Shown in pieces: positions 57,463-64,000 of a stretch of DNA of 64,000 nt. Origin of the DNA: 55-13 sp964501275. Lineage in GTDB: Bacteria; Armatimonadota; Fimbriimonadia; Fimbriimonadales; Fimbriimonadaceae. The DNA lies in contig CAZCSP010000008.1 in the NCBI GenBank assembly GCA_964501275.1, positions 1 through 64,000 of the forward strand, in the 5' to 3' direction. The notes beneath the pieces were generated by a model that saw only the letters and a program-made list of their open reading frames with translations, ran no database searches and was not told the origin of the DNA. Both the position numbers and the translations under genes were made by a program. The stretch's first letter is position 1; every line of letters begins with the position of its first letter.

Positions 57463-57758
57463 GCCTCATCCTCTTCCGGCGTATCCCAAATGTGCCGAGT
57501 GGCTTCTGCGAAGGTTTTAGCCGTGTCCCTCGAGAGAGGATTGACACGACGTTCTCGAACCACGGGAGCGAGCCGCAATTCCTCTCGAATCTGCGCAGCT
57601 TGCATATCCTGGTAGGTCGCCGGGTCGACCAGCACCGCTTCAACCTTTCCGTTCACCGTGAGAAGCATCGGCTTTTTCGTCCTGTTGAGGCTGGCAATGA
57701 AATTCCGAGCGTTTCTTTGGAAGTCGGTAAGAGACCTAGAGTTGGTCAGGTCGGCCAT
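57444..57758 (-). CDS. Phd/YefM-type antitoxin
   Basis: This 104-residue protein starts at ATG 57758 with GGAG 7 nt upstream (MADLTNSRSLTDFQRNARNF). ASLNRTKKPMLLTVNGKVEA, VLVDPATYQDM and a helical C-terminal toxin-neutralising tail (IREELRLAPVVRERRVNPLS, TAKTFAEATRHIWDTPEEDE) are typical. The N-terminus binds DNA and usually represses the operon. It overlaps the start of the inactivated toxin by 19 nt. Unlike the toxin, it is intact. Confidence 0.85.
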   Translation of the reverse strand: MADLTNSRSLTDFQRNARNFIASLNRTKKPMLLTVNGKVEAVLVDPATYQDMQAAQIREELRLAPVVRERRVNPLSRDTAKTFAEATRHIWDTPEEDEAWAHLQ

Positions 57759-57950
57759 TGTTTTCTCCATGTCGATATCATGTTTATTCCATGTTACCCG
57801 AAGGGTGCACAAATCGTTCTGGAATCGTCTGTCGATGACTGAGGCGCGAGTATCACCCGCAGGCAGCGCGAACAGGTTGGCGGTTGACGACACAATCCAA
57901 CATCCCCATCTGAGCCGGGGAATCCGTGACTAAACCCTTATCGAGTTAGC

Positions 57951-58883
57951 CTACTGCGTTGTGTCGTCCCAGCGGATCTGATCTTCCAGATTTCCTTCGG
58001 ACTCCACCCGACCCGCGAGGATGCAGCGGCGGATGTGTCCTCCTACCCGAATGTGTGCTCCGGGCAAAACGACCGAATCCTCGATCACGCCGCAACTAAC
58101 ATGGGCGCCTTCGCCGATCACCACCGAGTGCCCGACCGCGCCCAGAACGTGCGCATTGTCGGCGACCAGTTTTTCCTTGCCGATCAGGTGGGAGGTGGTC
58201 TCCAGGAACGAATCCAGGGTTCCGGTGTCGAACCATACTCCTTCGTAGACCCCGGCTAAAACCGTCTCGCCCTGGTCGATCAGGGTCTGGATGGCATCGG
58301 TGATCTCATATTCGCCTCGGGCGCTGGGTTGAAGGTCAGGGAGGACCGACCAGATTTGGGGACCGAAGAAGTAGAGACCGGCCATCGCGTAGTTCGACTC
58401 CGGCTCCTTGGGCTTCTCGACCAGTTTCACGATCCGCTCCCCGTCCAAATTCGCCACCCCGAACCGAGTCGGGTCGTCCACCCACTTGACCAGATTCAAA
58501 TTCGCACAGCCAGAGGCCACGAATCGTTCGGCAAAGGGAGCCAAAGATTCGTAGTACATCGCGTCGCCCAGGTACAAGCAGAACGAGTCATCGCCCACAA
58601 ACTCCTTGGCAAAACCGACGGCGTGGGCCAATCCCTTTGGCTCGGTTTGCTTAACATAGGAAAGCCGTACCCCCAAGCCCGATCCATCTCCAAGAGCATC
58701 CCGCATTTGGCCTTCGTTCTCACCGACCACCAGGCAGATATCGTCGATCCCCATCTCCTGCAGCCGATCGAAGGCGTAGTGGAGGGTGGGGCGGTTGGCG
58801 ATGGGGAGGAGGGGTTTGGCAATGTGCCGGGTGATGGGATAGAGACGGGTCCCTTTGCCCGCCGCGAGGATGACGCCTTTCAT
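57951..58883 (-). CDS. Sugar-1-phosphate nucleotidyltransferase (RmlA-like with left-handed beta-helix)
   Basis: This 310-residue protein starts at ATG 58883 (MKGVILAAGKGTRLYPITRH). The upstream extension overlaps a divergent lipoprotein gene and was rejected. It has the GxGTRL signature near residue 9, PKGLAHAVGFAKEFVGDDSF, EYEITDAIQTLIDQGETVLA and a C-terminal hexapeptide-like helix (EGAHVSCGVIEDSVVLPGAH). It makes an NDP-sugar, plausibly dTDP-glucose, for which rmlD at 23 kb would be downstream. A 3D-helix extension suggests a bifunctional or long-form member rather than plain RmlA. Confidence 0.88.
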   Translation of the reverse strand: MKGVILAAGKGTRLYPITRHIAKPLLPIANRPTLHYAFDRLQEMGIDDICLVVGENEGQMRDALGDGSGLGVRLSYVKQTEPKGLAHAVGFAKEFVGDDSFCLYLGDAMYYESLAPFAERFVASGCANLNLVKWVDDPTRFGVANLDGERIVKLVEKPKEPESNYAMAGLYFFGPQIWSVLPDLQPSARGEYEITDAIQTLIDQGETVLAGVYEGVWFDTGTLDSFLETTSHLIGKEKLVADNAHVLGAVGHSVVIGEGAHVSCGVIEDSVVLPGAHIRVGGHIRRCILAGRVESEGNLEDQIRWDDTTQ

Positions 58884-58915
58884 TGCGCTGAAGTTTACGG
58901 TACATTGATGTTGAA

Positions 58916-60154
58916 ATGCCGCGTTGCGGACGCCACGGATGGTTGCCCCTCGCCGGTTTGGCCCTTGCGCTTGCCGGATGCTCTGCGCCGCCTCCCCCAA
59001 AGTTCGAGGTCTGGGGAGGAAAAGAACCTGCCTACGCACCTTCCCCAAGCTCTGGGAACGCGTTCGACGGCTATGTGATCGCCGCGCGGGAGGCTGAGTC
59101 GGCGGCAGGCGATCTGGCATCCTATGTGTCCTTTGAAGGGAAGCATAAACGGATGCTGATCGAACGGGTGGCCCCGGCTCTGCAAAAAATGCGAAAGGCC
59201 GCCGACCTGCCCTGCAACTTCAAGTTCGTCGCCCAGCCCCCTTTTGAGTCCGACCCCAACCACTCCGGTTGGAGACTCTTGCGATACTCCCTCAATTGGC
59301 AGTTGGAAGCGGCTCTGGCCAAGAACGACTTCGACACCGCCGTTAATCTCTCCATCCTCGCCACCAAGGTTGGATTCGATCTGGCGGGAGGCGGGGCGCG
59401 GGATGCGGATGCGGGACTCCAATTCGCCGACGATGCCCGAAAGGCTATTGCGTCGTACCTTCAAGACTTCAGCCAAGCGCAACTGACCAAACTTACCAAC
59501 GGATTGAAGAAAGCGCTGACTTCCATGCCGGCGTTTGAGAAAGTCGCGCAGAATGAATCCACTACCTACCTTGAAGCCATCCAATGGATACAAGATCAGT
59601 ATCAGGCGGATAAGTTTGAGGAGATCGACAGCCACTTGGGATCGTCCGTGCGGGATGCGGTGACCTATCTGAAACAGGTCAAAAAGGACGACCGGAACCG
59701 GCGACCGGCCTACTTCCAAGGATTCGCCAACGAGGCGGCGCAGATCGTGGATTGGCAGAAGTCGCAATCAGCCCTGCCCGTGGTGAAGCGTAAGGCCGAC
59801 AAAGACATGCCTCTGGCCAAGGAACGACCTTGGCGGAGGTTCTCGGGAGTTCTTTTCAGCACCCTCAAACCGATCCTCGCCCGGTATGACTCCACCCTGG
59901 CCCGCACCCGGCTTCTCATCCTGACGGGGGAGATCCACCGCCAGATCAAAGCGGCCCGGGTGGCCCCGAGTTCTCTGGGCGCTTTCAGCCCCGATCTGAC
60001 GGTCGATCCCTACAGCGGACAGGCCTTCAAGTACCGCGCCAACGGGATGGAGTTTTATCTGTACAGCGTCGGGGTGAATTTCCAGGACGACCAGGCCAAC
60101 ACCGATTCCACTTTCTCCAACCCCGATCTCACTCTCGAAACGTCCCGGCGATAG
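58916..60154 (+). CDS. Lipoprotein of unknown function
   Basis: This 412-residue protein begins with a signal ending in a lipobox (LALALAGCSAP), so it is lipid-anchored at Cys near residue 22. The body is mostly helical (EAESAAGDLASYVSFEGKHK, LPCNFKFVAQPPFESDPNHS, SLNWQLEAALAKNDFDTAVN) and ends with a beta segment, PDLTVDPYSGQAFKYRANGM, that recalls pseudopilin-like or DUF-type tails. It is divergent from the nucleotidyltransferase gene, whose start lies 32 bp away. No enzyme motif is recognised. Confidence 0.7.
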   Translation: MPRCGRHGWLPLAGLALALAGCSAPPPPKFEVWGGKEPAYAPSPSSGNAFDGYVIAAREAESAAGDLASYVSFEGKHKRMLIERVAPALQKMRKAADLPCNFKFVAQPPFESDPNHSGWRLLRYSLNWQLEAALAKNDFDTAVNLSILATKVGFDLAGGGARDADAGLQFADDARKAIASYLQDFSQAQLTKLTNGLKKALTSMPAFEKVAQNESTTYLEAIQWIQDQYQADKFEEIDSHLGSSVRDAVTYLKQVKKDDRNRRPAYFQGFANEAAQIVDWQKSQSALPVVKRKADKDMPLAKERPWRRFSGVLFSTLKPILARYDSTLARTRLLILTGEIHRQIKAARVAPSSLGAFSPDLTVDPYSGQAFKYRANGMEFYLYSVGVNFQDDQANTDSTFSNPDLTLETSRR

Positions 60155-60255
60155 CGTGGGCCACCCGAACAAGGAGGCCTATGATCGGCGTCAGATGAAG
60201 GGCGGATCGAGGTGGCCGGATTCATTACCCCGTTCTCTGGCCCAACCTCGTCCGC

Positions 60256-61023
60256 TTACCGTTTTCGGCGGCGAACAGCAAGAAGCCCGAGCCCCAAGAC
60301 CGCCACCGAAGCGGGTTCGGGAACGGTGGCGAACGTGGCGGATACGTCGTCGATGGCGAGACCGTGATCCACTCCGTTGTGATCGATATCCGTCCACCGA
60401 ATCCAGATGGTAGAGCCGGGAGCGAGGTCGAGCCCACCGATGGTGCCCGACTTAAGCTGGAAAAACACATTGCCGTCGAGCGGCCCATTGGCGTCATTTC
60501 GCGTTTGGCTGAAATCGAGGTCGTCGAAGTCGGTCCAATCGGCTGTGTTATCGTTCACTCCAGCGGCATTCAGACTGTATTGGAACTCCACCACATTGTC
60601 ATTCTCCATCGTCCCCATTCGCCACTGTTCCCCCCGGAATGTAAGGCTCACTTCCGAAATCGCCTCGGCGAATCCGTTGGTAAAACCTGTTCCATAGCGA
60701 AACATTCCAGCACCGCTGTTGCCAGACCCAATCGACCCCAAAGCACGATCACTGCTGGATTGAGAACCAAAGCTATAAAGGGAGCCATTGGCAGAGTCCC
60801 CTGCGTTCGCAATGTAGACCGTCACATCAGTCCAGGTACCAGGAGATCGGTAAGCCCACCAACTGGCAATGGAATTGTCCTGTGTCCAGGCATTACTCAA
60901 CCCCGAAGTAGCCAGGCCGTCAAAGTTCTCCAGGTAATTCCCCGAAACGACAACCTGCCCAAACGACGATGCTGCCGCCGCGCACACCACAACGCCTACA
61001 AACCCTCTAAACACTTTCTCCAT
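60256..61023 (-). CDS. PEP-CTERM sorting-domain surface protein
   Basis: This 255-residue protein starts at ATG 61023 (MEKVFRGFVGVVVCAAAASS, signal peptide). The mature part (VVSGNYLENFDGLATSGLSN, then repeats such as GSIGSGNSGAGMFRYGTGFT and FTFRGEQWRMGTMEND-like strands) looks like a single beta-sandwich domain. It ends TVPEPASVAVLGLGLLAVRR followed by RKR, the exosortase signal. It would be displayed at the surface. Short Gly/Ser stretches are frequent. No riboswitch is near. Confidence 0.85.
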   Translation of the reverse strand: MEKVFRGFVGVVVCAAAASSFGQVVVSGNYLENFDGLATSGLSNAWTQDNSIASWWAYRSPGTWTDVTVYIANAGDSANGSLYSFGSQSSSDRALGSIGSGNSGAGMFRYGTGFTNGFAEAISEVSLTFRGEQWRMGTMENDNVVEFQYSLNAAGVNDNTADWTDFDDLDFSQTRNDANGPLDGNVFFQLKSGTIGGLDLAPGSTIWIRWTDIDHNGVDHGLAIDDVSATFATVPEPASVAVLGLGLLAVRRRKR

Positions 61024-61187
61024 AACCCGACCAGACACGCAAATGAATACCGAAACTCTAGCAAGCCAGATTAAATATTGCTACTGTCAAACATGCCTGA
61101 TTCTAAAGGGGCTCTTGTGGAGGTGAGACTGAGGTGCGTGTACCGACATTGGCCCCAAACCGAGTCACGAACCGTCTAGAATGAGAC

Positions 61188-62123
61188 ATGGAACGCACGG
61201 AAGCGCCCATGAAGCCCCCCGCCCTCAAGCCTGGCAGCAGCATCCGCATGGTTTCTCCTGCCTCGCCCTTATCTCGCGAAAAGACGGACTTCATGCGCGA
61301 GCTACTAGAAAACGAAGGCTATCGGGTTGAATTCTCCGTGCACTGCTTCGACGCCGATTGCCACTTGGCGGGTTCGGACCAAGACCGGGCAAAGGACTTG
61401 ATGGACGCCTTTCTCGATCCCAAGGTCCACGCCGTCCTCTGCTCACGAGGCGGTTATGGGTGTGCCCGACTGTTCCCATATTTGGATTTGGATGCCATCG
61501 TGGCGGCGAGGAAGCTGTTCCTCGGTTTCAGCGACATCACGACCCTGCACATCGCGCTGAACAATCGGGGCCTTGCCACCGTCCACGCACCCATGCCCCT
61601 CACCCTTACCAACCCCCGCGAGCCCTGGGTTTACCAGTCTTTGCTAGCGGTCTTGAAGGGTGAGAATCCCGTTTCAGAAAAAGCGCCAAGGGGGCAGACC
61701 TTGGTAGGTGGACAGACTGAAGGGGTGGTAGTGGGCGGTTGTATGTGCCTCATCTGCGACAGCATCGGCACCGCGAATGCAATCGATGCCAAAGGCCGGA
61801 TTCTGATCATCGAGGACGTGGACGAGGACCCGCATCGGGTGGATGCCATGTTGACCCACCTCTTGAACGCGAACGTAGTCCAAGATGCAGCGGGGATTGT
61901 GATCGGCGAGATGACCCGCACCCATGAACGCAATGGCGGGGGGATCGGCGGAGGGCCTTGGCGGGAGATGGCGCTTGAACGCTTGGGTCCCCTTGGGATT
62001 CCCATCATTACCGACTTCCCCTTTGGCCATAACCGGAATATGCTGTCCTTGCCGCTCGGGGTAAAGGCCAGACTGGACGCCGACCAAGGAACCTTGACCT
62101 ACCTCGAAAGCCATTGCTCATGA
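61188..62123 (+). CDS. LD-carboxypeptidase (peptidase family S66)
   Basis: This 311-residue protein has the S66 motifs: substrate loop CSRGGYGCARLFPYLD near residue 86, nucleophile Ser115 in LGFSDITTLHIALNNRG, and the Glu/His region (IIEDVDEDPHRVDAMLTHLL, then IVIGEMTRTHER). It cleaves the bond between the L- and D-residues of the murein tetrapeptide, or acts on related peptides (MccF). Its stop overlaps the next start by ATGA. It is probably cytoplasmic, as no signal is seen. Confidence 0.92.
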   Translation: MERTEAPMKPPALKPGSSIRMVSPASPLSREKTDFMRELLENEGYRVEFSVHCFDADCHLAGSDQDRAKDLMDAFLDPKVHAVLCSRGGYGCARLFPYLDLDAIVAARKLFLGFSDITTLHIALNNRGLATVHAPMPLTLTNPREPWVYQSLLAVLKGENPVSEKAPRGQTLVGGQTEGVVVGGCMCLICDSIGTANAIDAKGRILIIEDVDEDPHRVDAMLTHLLNANVVQDAAGIVIGEMTRTHERNGGGIGGGPWREMALERLGPLGIPIITDFPFGHNRNMLSLPLGVKARLDADQGTLTYLESHCS

Positions 62124-63541
62124 AAAGACCGCTCATTCTGATTTCTCTCTTCGTTGCCCAATTGGCGGTTTCCCAGACCTGGGAAAAGCCGATTGCCCCT
62201 GGAGTGACGTATCGGATGCAGGTCGATCTGGCGACCCCTCGCATCGTCCACGCCCTGCGCTACAGCATTGGAGCCCCTCATATAACCCTCAAGAGCGAAC
62301 TGGGCAGCGGCGCCGTGTTTCAAGAAACCCCAACCCGTGGCCGCGAAACGATGACGGAGATGGTCGCGAGGACCGGGGCGATTGCCGCGATCAATGGAGA
62401 CTTCTTTCCCTTTACCGGCGATCCGCTGGGAGTGATGGTGCGGGATGGCCAGCTCATCAGCACACCCGGTATTCAAAGGGCCGTCTTTGGCTGGGGACCG
62501 AATGCGGCGGCAATGGGACTGGTGGAGTTCAAAGGATCGGTCCAACTTGCCGGTCAGACGCTGCCGATCAAAGGAATCAATGAAGAGTGTCCATTGAATG
62601 AGGTGATCCTTCACACGGACGTTGCCGCGTTTGCCTTTTCCAAGACTCCCAACACCGCCTATGTCTTTCGGATGGAATCGACCGATTGGTCGCCTAACGG
62701 AAGCTTTGCCGGCACGTTTGTGAATGCCTACACGGATATTGGCAAAATGCCGATCCAGCCTGGCAACGCCGTTCTCACCGCCACCGGTGATAAGGCGAAC
62801 TTCTTCCAGAATTTGATTCCAGGCGAGAAGGCGACGATCACTTTTGAGACGAAAGGCTTCGACTGGACTAAGATCAACCAGACGATGGGCGGTGGGCCAT
62901 TCCTCCTGCGATCCGGCCAGGTTGCGGTGGATGCTGCCAAGCAGGGATTCAACGACGCTTTTGCGAAAAAACGCCATCCCCGCACCGCCATGGGCAGGAC
63001 CAGCGACGGCGACATCTGGATCGTGGTGATCGACGGACGCCAGAAGATCTCGGACGGGGCCACCCTGGAAGAGACCGCCCGGGTCATGCAGAAGTTGGGC
63101 TGTGTGGACGCGGTGAATTTGGATGGAGGAGGAAGCTCGGCAATCAACCTTCTAGGCCTTACCCTGAATCGTCCCAGCGACGGTGCAGAACGGCCAGTAG
63201 CCAACGGTGTGGTCTTGATGGGGCCGAAGCCCGAAGCAATGTCCGCACCCCTTCTCTTGAAAGTGCCCGAAAAGCTGACGGTAGGGGTGACGAAGACGGT
63301 AACGGTTACCGATGAAGCCGGTCGCGCCGTCCCGAACTCGGAAGTGTTGTGGGCCTCCTCAGGCGACGGCTGGGTGGATCAAGGCGGACTAATCCGTCCA
63401 ATCCAGAAGGGCAAAATGGAGTTGCGAGCGTTTGTGCGGGGGACTCTGTACAAGGCGACGATTGAGATCGTCGAGCCGGAGAAGTCGACCCCACCGAGCC
63501 GCTCTCGGAGCGGAAAGAGAAGTGGCATGAGCAGCTTGTAG
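62120..63541 (+). CDS. Phosphodiester glycosidase (NAGPA-domain) family protein
   Basis: This 473-residue protein starts at ATG 62120, overlapping the LD-carboxypeptidase stop, with a signal peptide LILISLFVAQLAVSQ. The NAGPA fold shows ARTGAIAAINGDFFPFTGDP, MGGGPFLLRSGQ, PRTAMGRTSDGDIWIVVIDG and the conserved DAVNLDGGGSSAINL. Members remove GlcNAc from phosphodiester-linked glycans or related bonds. The C-terminal part (LTVGVTKTVTVTDEAGRAVP) looks like an added beta-sandwich. Linkage with a murein peptidase hints at a cell-envelope role. Confidence 0.88.
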   Translation: MKRPLILISLFVAQLAVSQTWEKPIAPGVTYRMQVDLATPRIVHALRYSIGAPHITLKSELGSGAVFQETPTRGRETMTEMVARTGAIAAINGDFFPFTGDPLGVMVRDGQLISTPGIQRAVFGWGPNAAAMGLVEFKGSVQLAGQTLPIKGINEECPLNEVILHTDVAAFAFSKTPNTAYVFRMESTDWSPNGSFAGTFVNAYTDIGKMPIQPGNAVLTATGDKANFFQNLIPGEKATITFETKGFDWTKINQTMGGGPFLLRSGQVAVDAAKQGFNDAFAKKRHPRTAMGRTSDGDIWIVVIDGRQKISDGATLEETARVMQKLGCVDAVNLDGGGSSAINLLGLTLNRPSDGAERPVANGVVLMGPKPEAMSAPLLLKVPEKLTVGVTKTVTVTDEAGRAVPNSEVLWASSGDGWVDQGGLIRPIQKGKMELRAFVRGTLYKATIEIVEPEKSTPPSRSRSGKRSGMSSL

Positions 63542-63586
63542 CATAGGCATCCTGCCTATGTGTCCCAAGACCTTCCAGGTCTTGGG
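63542..63586. repeat. Hairpin doublet (copy 2)
   Basis: CATAGGCA-TCC-TGCCTATG at 63542-63560 and CCAAGACC-TTCC-AGGTCTTGG at about 63565-63585 are separated by a few bases. The doublet has the same plan as the one at 8656-8699 on the minus strand, with paired base changes in both stems. It follows the phosphodiester glycosidase stop directly. Confidence 0.85.
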
Positions 63587-63680
63587 TTGCTTATACCTAC
63601 TGCAAACACTCGACATGCGACCCCCACCCTGCCCTCCCCCTACTCGTGCCTCGCAAGGGGGAGGCTCTCTGACGTCCAGG

Positions 63681-63998
63681 CTACAACGGCTGGATGCTGA
63701 CGCTGGGAACTCTCGTCCGGCCTTCGGTGAGGACAATCCCTATGGCCCCTTCGATCAAGGCCTTGTTAGAGTCGGTGGCTTGGAGGATGGCTTGGCCGTC
63801 GATGAACCCGGTCATCTCCGCCTGGCCATCCACCGTTTTGATCTCAATGGCCAACTCGTGGGTCTCATCAAACTCCCAGTCAAAGGCGACCTCCGCCAGG
63901 TGGTGGATGCCGTCCCGGGACTTGATGAGCTTGGCTTTCCCAGGTTCCAGGACAAGCGCATAGTAGCGCCGCATTCCCTGGACATGGACCGCCAAGCC
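63681..63998 (-). CDS. C-terminal fragment of a concanavalin-like domain protein (runs off the window)
   Basis: At least 104 residues are visible from the right edge. GMRRYYALVLEPGKAKLIKS, HHLAEVAFDWEFDETHELAI and KTVDGQAEMTGFIDGQAILQ fit a concanavalin-like (LamG/DUF1080-type) beta-sandwich that ends with SVSIQPL. The start lies outside the window, so the rest of the protein is unknown. It is convergent with the phosphodiester glycosidase gene. Confidence 0.55.
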   Translation of the reverse strand, partial: GLAVHVQGMRRYYALVLEPGKAKLIKSRDGIHHLAEVAFDWEFDETHELAIEIKTVDGQAEMTGFIDGQAILQATDSNKALIEGAIGIVLTEGRTRVPSVSIQPL

Positions 63999-64000
63999 GG

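Noticed and set aside
57191..57643. Minus-strand frame spanning antitoxin and toxin in a third frame
   Set aside because: Arg/Trp-rich shadow frame; the antitoxin and interrupted toxin explain the DNA better.
1..64000. tRNA genes
   Set aside because: Searching by eye for GGTTCGA/GTTCAAAT-type T-arms with matching acceptor stems found none on either strand.

Overview
The window looks like a chromosomal segment of an Armatimonadota bacterium, probably Fimbriimonadia. This is an inference from gene content: type IV prepilin-like proteins with the FTLIELLVVIAIIAILAA leader followed by an FPVFA-Q/R-AK motif, PEP-CTERM surface proteins, a DUF1501 Tat protein, a GntR/LacI hybrid regulator, ABC-2 exporters and a high-G+C, mostly housekeeping background. 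No rRNA, tRNA, prophage or CRISPR array was found.

Region by region. 1-4.1 kb: an ABC-2 export operon with two ATPases and two permeases on the minus strand. 4.2-9.9 kb: a secreted protein, a Rieske oxygenase, a ThuA-like protein, and a cobalamin riboswitch on the minus strand leading into a prepilin-like gene and a PEP-CTERM gene. 9.9-18 kb: an MsbA-like exporter, a DUF1501 protein, endonuclease IV, an ECF sigma factor with an overlapping membrane partner, and a phosphomannomutase/phosphoglucomutase. 18-26 kb: a J-domain/WD40 fusion, several oxidoreductases, dTDP-rhamnose reductase, isocitrate dehydrogenase and a HicAB pair. 27-29.4 kb: a secreted protein with an Arg-Gln-Asp-Pro-Pro repeat tract, a DivIVA-like protein and a DUF167 protein. 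29.4-43.1 kb: a carbohydrate-utilisation island with two large paralogous alpha/alpha-toroid proteins, a sugar ABC importer without its own ATPase, a divergent GntR/LacI regulator, DUF4185 and DUF2961 proteins, and a second prepilin-like gene. 43.5-64 kb: ftsZ, cysS, a PQQ-like propeller, a phytanoyl-CoA dioxygenase-like protein, ABC-F, a REP-associated (RAYT) transposase unit, tgt/mscL/queE, a Ycf45-like ATPase, an HtrA protease, a broken PemK/MazF toxin next to an intact antitoxin, a sugar nucleotidyltransferase, a lipoprotein, a PEP-CTERM protein, LD-carboxypeptidase and a phosphodiester glycosidase.

The intergenic DNA is unusually rich in palindromic repeats of several families: a composite two-hairpin element in three copies, a 250-bp element with inverted termini in two copies, hairpin doublets with compensatory stem changes, and long inverted repeats between genes. 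One RAYT transposase sits exactly between inverted copies of such a repeat. One repeat-like segment lies in frame inside tgt, and another lies in the leader region of a prepilin gene.

The strongest candidate for a little-described system is the cobalamin-riboswitch-led operon at 7.2-9.0 kb. It carries no recognisable B12 transporter or enzyme but encodes a prepilin-like protein and a PEP-CTERM surface protein, which suggests B12-responsive surface capture or display.
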